Shown here: positions 57,543 through 64,000 of the stretch, piece by piece
Layout of the letters: every line of letters starts with the position of its first letter
Numbering within the stretch: the first letter of the stretch is position 1
Assembly (NCBI GenBank): GCA_029891385.1
Contig: CM057226.1
Coordinates: 91,830,977 to 91,894,976, forward strand
Reading direction: 5' to 3'
Origin: Erythroxylum novogranatense
Taxonomy: Eukaryota > Streptophyta > Magnoliopsida > Malpighiales > Erythroxylaceae
DNA length: 64,000 nt
Translations under genes and position numbers: made by a program
The notes under the pieces: model-generated
Databases searched by the model: none
What the model saw: the letters and a program-made list of their open reading frames with translations, nothing else
What the model was told of the DNA's origin: nothing

Positions 57543-59747
57543 ATGTCGACGGTCAGTTCTAGAAGTATAGTAGGAGATGTTGAAGAAATATCGACGAGAG
57601 AGCGAAAAGATGGGTTGGTTGTGGCGGAGCTGCCGAGAAATGAATCGACGATGACCCCGCCTGAGCTGAGATGGTCGGTTATTAGGAATAACATCCCTAC
57701 GGCTTGGGGGCCTAGGTTGGCCTTGGGAAACGAGCGAATCCACAGCAACTTGAGTGGATATTTTGCTACTTCTGACAGTTTTTTCTCGGTGGGCGGTATG
57801 AGACTTCCATACGTCCCGATTGTTGACGAGGTGTGCGCTACCTATCAGCTGATGCCTAATCAAATTCTTCCAAACAGCTGGAGGTTTATCAATGGTTTGG
57901 CTTTGCTGTGCCACCAGTTCGGCTGCCCTCCTTCGATTGGCATCCTACACCATTTCTTGAAAATGAGCCAGAGTCCGATCTCTGGGGCCGGGATCCCTTC
58001 TCTGCAGTACCGAGATGCCCGATATCGCCCGGCCGGGACGACTTTGAAAATCTCTTCTTGGCGGACGAAGTATTTCTTCGTGAAGCCCCCAGGATCCTCC
58101 TGTGAGTCCCAGTCGTGGAGGTATCCTTTGGTCGAGCGGTGGAACGATAAGTCGAACGTATCCCTTAGTAGAGAGGAGTGGGGGGTGGTTGGTCGCATAA
58201 AAGCACTCGGCCGATACAACTTCGCTCGGCTCGTCTAGGGCTATTTCAGGGAAGCTTCGGCCAGTTCTTTTCTCATCGACCCCCCGCCACAAATTAGCGG
58301 GCTAGGAGAGAAAACCGCCCCGTCTGGTTGACCCTTCATGGTTCAATTACTCGCTATTTTTTAAGTATTGGTTTTACTTTCTGACCTGTTTTATTGTTGC
58401 TGTGCAGCCATGGTGAGGATAGAAGATTTCCCCGGGTCCTCCCGACCCTCTAAGTCCAAAAAGCAGGTCAAGCAGAGGAAGAAGAGGAAGGAGGTGGGGA
58501 CTGGTGAAGGCGCCGCTCCGCCAGTGGAGCTAGGCCATTCCATCGTGTCGCCAGTCCCTCCGCCTGCTGAAGATCGTCCTGTTGTGTCGGCGTCGTTGCC
58601 GATCGTACCAGCCAGCGCGGGCCGAGCGGGCTGGGCAGAGGAGGAGGAGGAGGAAGTGGAGCCTTCTCTTAAGAGGAAGAGATTGATCCAGCTCGGTGAT
58701 CTACCATCCGGCCCGTCTAGTCAAGGCGGGAAAGAGAAGGAAGGAAAAGGCAAAGGGAAAGGGCGAGCAACTAACGTCGGGTAGTGGGAGTTTACGATTA
58801 AGTTGGCCAAAACTTCCTCGATCGGGGATCTTGAGGTGTCCTGCCATATTACTGAGAGGGTTACTCCCCCCGTGAACGAGCGGCTCATGGACAAGCTGAG
58901 CAATATGGATCTGGGGCCCCAACTCGTTCGTAATTGTGTGAGGAGTGTGGCGATGTCCGCCGCGATGTGGCAGCGTACGGTGGCTTTGGATCGGGAAGTC
59001 CAGGATCTCCATGAGCAGGTGAAGGCTTTGAAGGACGAGCTTTCAGAGGTCAAGGAGGGGAGAGACCTCCTCCAGGCTCAAAACTCTTCCTTGGAGGAGG
59101 AGAAGAAATCCCAGGAGGAAGCGATGGGCGTCTTGAGGATTCAACTGGCCACGGGGGAGGAGGAGAGGAGCTAGCTTGTTGCAGCGAATGACGAGCTGAA
59201 GAAGATGGTGGAGAAGGAGCGAGAGCTTAGTAAGAAATACCTCGAGGATTGTCACTCAACGGTGGAGGGCAGGAATAGGACCGAGGACATATTGCGGGAG
59301 TTGCGGGGTTATATCAAGAGGCAGAGGATCGATGCGATAAAACGGTTAAAAAGGAGTTTTCTAAACGATGAGTGTTTAGAGCTTGCCTGTGACTTAAACC
59401 TCTCGGTCCTGAAGAGGTGCCACGAGGTTCACGTTCCTGGTGGGTCGGAATGTCCTTCATTTGAGGATTATGCCGAGCCGCTTCTTCCCGCAACTCTCGG
59501 CTTATCTTTGGAGGATATGAAGGAGAGGGCCGAGGGAGAACGAGCCCTTGTTCCGAATGAGGAGCTGGATCTTAGCTCTGAGGAGGAAGAGCTTTCTCAT
59601 GAGGATGTTCCTCCGGTTGCTCCTTTAGACCCTGCCCCTATCCCGATTGTTCCATCCACTTCTGAGGCTTCTCCTGTGCATCCACCGACCTCCGAGGCTT
59701 CTCCTGTTCCCTCAGCTGTTCGTAGTTCTCCTTCCGCTAACTTTTGA
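57543..59747 (+). pseudogene. Antisense-strand protein of the Tat element (putative gypsy-type transposon domain plus coiled coil)
   Basis: Runs opposite to pol. First block 57543-58238 (231 codons, MSTVSSRSIVGDVEE) carries RLPYVPIVDEVCATYQLMPN and QILPNSWRFINGLALLCHQF then GCPPSIGILHHF, resembling the plant 'putative gypsy-type transposon' domain. 58239-58410 could be an intron (acceptor-like TTGCTGTGCAG before 58411). The second block (58411-59747, same frame) has a lysine-rich stretch, a coiled coil (59000-59170 and 59185-59330) and an acidic, proline- and serine-rich tail. Two TAG codons (58782-58784 and 59172-59174) interrupt it. A TATAAGTA word at 57331 could start the transcript. No function is known for this family. 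Confidence 0.72.
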
Positions 59748-59894
59748 AGCTCACCTGGTCAAGCTTGTGGCCAGGACTGATTGAAAGAAATGAAATTCTT
59801 ATTTTCATCCTTCATTATTTCGAAGTCATATTTCGAAGTCATTTTTCGCATTTATGTTCTTTATTTTTTATTCATAGTAGGATTTGATAAAGTT

Positions 59895-60656
59895 GCTCAT
59901 GGTCGACCGGCGTCGAGGTCGATCTATAGTTGAAGCCGAGCTGTGGTCCCAAGGATCTTATCTTAGCGACCCGGCTGAGCGATGTCGAAGTCGATCGATG
60001 GTTCTAAGGATCTCGTCTTGTCAACTTGGTCGATCTATAGTCGAGGCCGAGCTGTGGTCTCAAGGATCTTGTCTTGGCGACCCGGTTGAGCGATGTTGAA
60101 GTCGATCAATGGTTCCAAGGATCTCGTCTTGGCAACCTGGTCGATCTATAGTCGAGGTCGAGCTGTGGTCCCAAGGATCTTGTCTTGGCGACCTGGCCGA
60201 GCGATGTCGAAGTCGATCGATGGTTCCAAGGATCTCGTCTTGGCAACCTGGTCGATCTATAGTCGAGGCCGAGTTGTGGTCCCAAGGATCTTGTCTTGGC
60301 GACCCAGCCGAGCGATGTCGAAGTCGATCGATGGTTCCAAGGATCTCGTCTTGGCAACCTGGTCGATCTATAGTCGAGGCCGAGCTGTGGTCCCAAGGAT
60401 CTTGTCTTGGTGACCCGGCCGAGCGATGTCGAAGTCGATCGATGGTTCCAAAGATCTCGTCTTGGCAACCTGGTCGATCTATAGTCGAGGCCGAGCTGTG
60501 GTCCCAAGGATCTTGTCTTGGCGACCCGGCCGAGCGATGTCGAAGTCGATCGATGGTTCCAAGGATCTCGTCTTGGCAACCTGGTCGATCTATAGTCGAG
60601 GCCAAGCTGTGGTCCCAAGGATCTTGTCTTGGCGACCCAGTCGAGCGATGTCGATA
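59895..60656. repeat. 111-bp tandem array, about seven copies
   Basis: The marker GATCTATAGT starts at 59921, 60032, 60143, 60254, 60365, 60476 and 60587, exactly 111 bp apart. Copies are highly alike. Each unit has two related halves (GTGGTCCCAAGGATCTTGTC and ATGGTTCCAAGGATCTCGTC), so the ancestral unit was about 55 bp. As 111 is a multiple of three, several frames stay open; these are not genes. It lies between pol and the antisense frame. Confidence 0.95.
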
Positions 60657-60856
60657 TGATTTTCTACTGTGCCAAATTTAATGAAATTCCTTCTTGCCGA
60701 GAAGTCTGAAAACTCCTTTATTGACGATAATGAGGGTGTGGGCCGTTAAAAAACCTGACTAGCAGGGTCATAAAAAAGGTACCCACAGTTTGTGTACAAA
60801 TAACAGCAATAAACAAAGACTAGCTAAATTAAAACTTATCTACTGGTAGAACGCCT

Positions 60857-61800
60857 TTAAGTTTTGAGAGTTCTAGGCCTCGATAGAATCTTCCCGTTCG
60901 CATCGCGAAGGATGTAAGAGTCATGTCCAGATTGCTTGATGACCTGGTAGGGTCCTTCCCACGCTTGTCCGAGCTTTCCAGGGTGTTTCCCAGCCGCCTC
61001 AGCTTTTCGCAGGACGTACTCACCGACCTTCACGTCGCTCGGCTTTACTCTTCTGTTGTAGAACTTCGTTGCTTTCTGCCTGACGACTTCCGAGCGGGAG
61101 ACTGCCCTATCCCTGTCTTCACTAAGGAGAACGAGTTTTGCTCGGCAGGCTTCATTATTCCGTTCTTCTTCATAGCTCGACACCCTTTGGTTGTGCAACA
61201 CCACTTCTACTGGGACTAGGGCTTCCGTCCCGAAGGTCATGCTGAACGGATTTTCCCCTGTGGCTCCGTTTGGCGTAGTTTTGTATGCCCACAACACTTC
61301 ATCCAGTTCTTCCACCCAAGTCTTTCGTCCGTCTAGGCGCTTCTTGAGAGCGTTCATTATCTTTTTATTGGTGTTCTCCGCGAGACCGTTGCTTTGGAGG
61401 TGAGCTACTGAGGTCAACTGCAGCTTTATCTTTAGTCGGTCGCAGAAATCTCTGAACTTCTCTTTATCGAACTGCTGACCATTGTCTGTAACCAGAACCA
61501 TAGGCATCCTGAAGCGACTTTGTATATTTTTCTTCACGAAGCTCTCTACCTTATGCTCGGTAATTATAACGACCGCTTCCGCTTCTACCCATTTGGTGAA
61601 GTACTCTACTACCACTACCAGGAACTTCTTCTGTCCAGGACCGAGAGGGAAAGGCCCCAGTATATCCATTTCTCATTGAGCAAAAGGGATAGGATGACTC
61701 ACAATTTTCATCCTCTCGATTGGCTGATGAGGTAGGCTACTGTTTTTTTGGCAGGCCTCACATCGGTCGACTTTCTCCTGGCAGTCTTTCCTTATCGTTA
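60857..61800 (-). pseudogene. Tat integrase
   Basis: Zinc-site end CQEKVDRCEACQKN (61780) and FAQ, then a TGA where Trp is usual (about 61670), then the core from MDILGPFPLG at 61669: first Asp in MDILGPF, YFTKWVEAEAV, second Asp in LVTDNGQQFD, and the Glu in NGLAENTNKK. A C-terminal segment YNRRVKPSDVKVGEYVLRKA and a capping segment follow. The DDE residues are intact; the catalytic frame is open for 270 codons. Integrase would insert the DNA copy in the nucleus. Confidence 0.9.
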
Positions 61801-62240
61801 CCAAGAATACCTCGTCGATCGCCTATGGGCCAACATTACGCCTCCAACGTGGTTTCCGCGACATTCTTCGTGGACTTCGCCATTGCTTGTTACGCCTCTT
61901 CTTCGCTCCAAAGATTGCAGCGGTGGCCAATCATAAGATCGCCAGATAAGGTGCCGTTAACAACGTGATATTCGCGCCTTTATTCTCGTTTCTTGGCCTC
62001 CAAGGTTTCTTCCTATTGTTCCTCTATGAGATACCGTCGATCGATTCCATCCAACTCGATCGACCAAAGATTTGCGCCGAGAACTTCCTTGGCTTTTCGG
62101 ATGCTAGTCGGTCTAATCGCCGACCAGATGTTATTTCGGCATCTCGATCGAAGCCATTTTGGAGAGCGATCCGCCTTTAGCATTTTGAGCTCGTTCTATT
62201 CTACCGATCGAATATCGCCAAATTACTTAACTCCCGCTTA
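61801..62240 (-). other. Decayed linker between second RNase H and integrase
   Basis: Expected to carry the start of the integrase zinc site. No frame is open for long, and no motif is recognised before CQEKVDRC at about 61780. Confidence 0.4.
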
Positions 62241-62579
62241 CTACCTGTACTTGATCATGCTGTTCCCCTTTGCTTCATATTCTCCAGTAACTTGACCGAC
62301 CACTACTTGGCTATCGCTATATACCTTGAGATGTTTTACCTCCATTTCTTTAGCCAATTGGAGGCCGGCTATCAGAGCTTCGTATTCTGCCTCGTTATTG
62401 GAGGCCTTGAATTCTAGCCGAAGGGCGTATTCTACCTTTTCTTCCATATGCGGGCTAATCAATACTACTCCTACTCCGCATCCCTCAGTGTTGGACGACC
62501 CGTCAACGAATAAACTCCAGGCAGGGCATTGCTCACCCTGCGAGCTAGGTTGGCTCATTTTTGCAATGAAGTATGCCAA
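62241..62579 (-). pseudogene. Second RNase H (archaeal type) of the Tat element
   Basis: Residues SLFVDGSSN, ASNNEAEYEALIAGLQLAKE and KVYSDSQVVVGQV give the catalytic Asp, Glu and Asp of an RNase H fold. The domain follows the normal RT-linked RNase H, the dual arrangement typical of Tat elements. This piece is open for 112 codons. Confidence 0.85.
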
Positions 62580-62684
62580 TACCTGTGCCTTAATCGTCGT
62601 TCGAGGCTTATATTGTATGTCAAACTCTCCCAGCTCTACTGCCCATTTTATTAGTCAACCCGAGGTTTCGGGCTTCTGAAGGCA

Positions 62685-64000
62685 CTACCTGAGGGGTTGG
62701 TCGGTCCATACCTCAATGGTATGACTTTGGAAGTAAGGTCTTAGCTTCCGAGCCGCCGTTATCAAAGAGAGAGCCAGTTTTTCTATAGGTGCATACCGCG
62801 TTTCTGGTCCGGTCAACACCTTGCTGACGTAGTAGATCGGGCGTTGCTCATTTCCCTCCGATCGAACAAGTACTGCGCTGATCGACCCTTCTATGACTGC
62901 CAAATATAAAATCAAATTCTCCCCTCAACTGGGTTTTGCAGGATGAGTGGGCTAGACAGATATTGTTTTAAGTGTTGAAATGCTCTCTCGCATTCATCCG
63001 GCTACTGGAACTGGGTTACATTCGCTTTTCTTAAAACTTTGAAAAATGGGAGGCACTTGTCTCCCAATCTGGAAACGAATCTGCTCAGAGAGACTATCCG
63101 ACTGGTCAATATTTGTACTTCTTTCAAGCATTGCGGCGAAGGCATTTGGATGATGGCTTCGATCTTTTCTGGATTAGCTTCAATCCCCCGCTGAGTAATC
63201 ATGAACTCCAGGAATTTTCATGATGCCACACCAAAGACGCATTTTTTCGGGTTCAACTTCATCCGAAATTCGTTAAGGGTCTAGAAGACCTCTCTGAGAT
63301 CCTCCACATGCTTTGCGGCCGTCTTACTTTTAACCACCATATCATCCACATAGGCCTCGACCGATCGACCGATCTGTTTCTTGAAAACTTCCATGACGAG
63401 CCGCTGGTAGGTGGCCCCCGCATTCTTCAAGCTGAACGACATTACTTGATAGCAATATGTGCCCTGATCAGTTATAAAGGCAGTCTTTTCTTCGTCTTCG
63501 AGACTCATCTGAATTTGATGGTAGCCCGAGAAAGCATCCAGGAAGCTGAGAAGTTCATGCCCAGAGGTGGAATCTACTAACTGGTCGATCTTGGGCAAGG
63601 GGAAACTGTCCTTTGGACATGCTTTGTTCAGGTCGGTGAAATCGATGCACATTCTCCACTTCTCGTTCTTCATTTTCACTAAAACCACATTGGCGAGCCA
63701 TTCAGGGTACTTGACTTCTCGGATCAACCCGGCTTCGAGTAATTTCTCTATTTCTTTCTCGATCACCTCCTATCGCTCCTTGTTGTGCCATCGCTTCTTT
63801 TGTCTGATCGACTTGTAGTCATGTCGAATACCAAGAGAGTGCGACACGACCGATCGAGAAATTCCAGGCATGTCGCTCGGTACCTAAGTGAAGACCTATC
63901 TGTTTTCTACCAAACAGTCTGTGATTTTTTTGACTAGGTCCTTCTGAAGCTCGGAACCTAGATTTGTGAATTTAGAGCGATCGGCTTCATCTAGTACGAC
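62685..64000 (-). pseudogene. Tat reverse transcriptase and first RNase H, to the window edge
   Basis: From the right edge: VPSDMPGISRSVVSHSLGIR (about 63870), then LLEAGLIREVKYPEWLANVV, WRMCIDFTDLNKACPKDSFP (63660), LDAFSGYHQI, and the catalytic EAYVDDMVVKS (63380-63340). Next come the thumb (ITQRGIEANPEKIEAI, 63200) and RNase H (ETRYAPIEKLALSLITAARK, 62770). Stops occur near 63905, 63890 (at a conserved Trp), 63770, 63280 and 63220. Otherwise well conserved. The protease and gag would lie beyond position 64000. Confidence 0.88.

Larger units (their letters stand above)
56330..64000 (-). mobile_element. Tat/Retand-type Ty3/Gypsy element, 5' part beyond the window
   Basis: Minus-strand pol (RT, RNase H, second RNase H, integrase) runs from the right edge to about 60857. 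It is followed by a 111-bp tandem array, an opposite-strand protein frame (57543-59747) and a probable 3' LTR. The second RNase H between RNase H and integrase, and extra sequence with an antisense frame between pol and the 3' LTR, are features of the Tat lineage (Retand, RIRE2 type). The 5' LTR, primer site and gag lie outside the window. Confidence 0.8.

Noticed and set aside
60060..60681. Long open frames on both strands (up to 190 codons)
   Set aside because: They lie in the 111-bp array; a period divisible by three keeps frames open. The translation is just a 37-residue repeat with no domain.

Overview
The window is nuclear DNA of a flowering plant, almost certainly a dicot. It holds an intron-less F-box/LRR gene of the plant SKIP2/VFB type, fragments of a TIR-NBS-LRR resistance gene (a class absent from most monocots), of a MAM33/p32 mitochondrial glycoprotein gene and of a small-RNA-degrading-nuclease gene, set among plant transposon lineages (Tekay and Tat Ty3/Gypsy, several Ty1/Copia, hAT, CACTA-type, Helitron). 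The species cannot be named from the sequence. I saw no rRNA, tRNA, CRISPR or bacterial-type features.

Layout. 0-2.8 kb: a decayed Helitron Rep reading frame on the minus strand. 2.8-7.7 kb: tandemly rearranged Copia LTR material, a Copia RNase H tail and a TIR-NBS-LRR remnant. 7.7-23.8 kb: TAACATT-type repeat arrays ending at a CACTA-like terminus at 23842. They enclose the last three exons of a MAM33-like gene (8.9-10.3 kb), AT-rich repeats (12.5-14.5 kb) and a complete non-autonomous Copia-type element (14631-22609, duplicated target ATATG) that carries gag and a second protein but no polymerase. 23.9-25.7 kb: a hAT transposase pseudogene. 25.8-28.1 kb: an AT-rich minisatellite split by a solo LTR.

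30.6-32.05 kb holds the only clearly intact host gene, SKIP2/VFB-like, with a candidate TATA box. 35.6-48.0 kb is mostly old Copia debris split by a structurally complete Tekay Gypsy element (37687-47391, target AAAAT) whose reading frames are broken. 48-50.3 kb is non-coding repeat. 50.35-55.2 kb is a small-RNA-degrading-nuclease pseudogene whose third exon is split by a 4.17-kb gag-only LTR element (target AAGAA). From about 56.3 kb to the right edge lies a Tat/Retand-type Gypsy element on the minus strand. It has RT, RNase H, a second RNase H and integrase, a 7-copy 111-bp tandem array, and a long protein frame on the opposite strand.

How it fits together: the structure is nested transposition. 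Two of the three complete LTR elements lack polymerase, and the third has a broken one, so all three would need proteins supplied in trans. All four primer sites seen match the initiator-methionine tRNA. Many of the disabling stops sit at conserved tryptophan codons, as expected from G-to-A (methylcytosine deamination) decay. The main open questions are the extra protein of the gag-only Copia element, the antisense protein of the Tat element, and whether the MAM33 exons were captured by a CACTA-type transposon.
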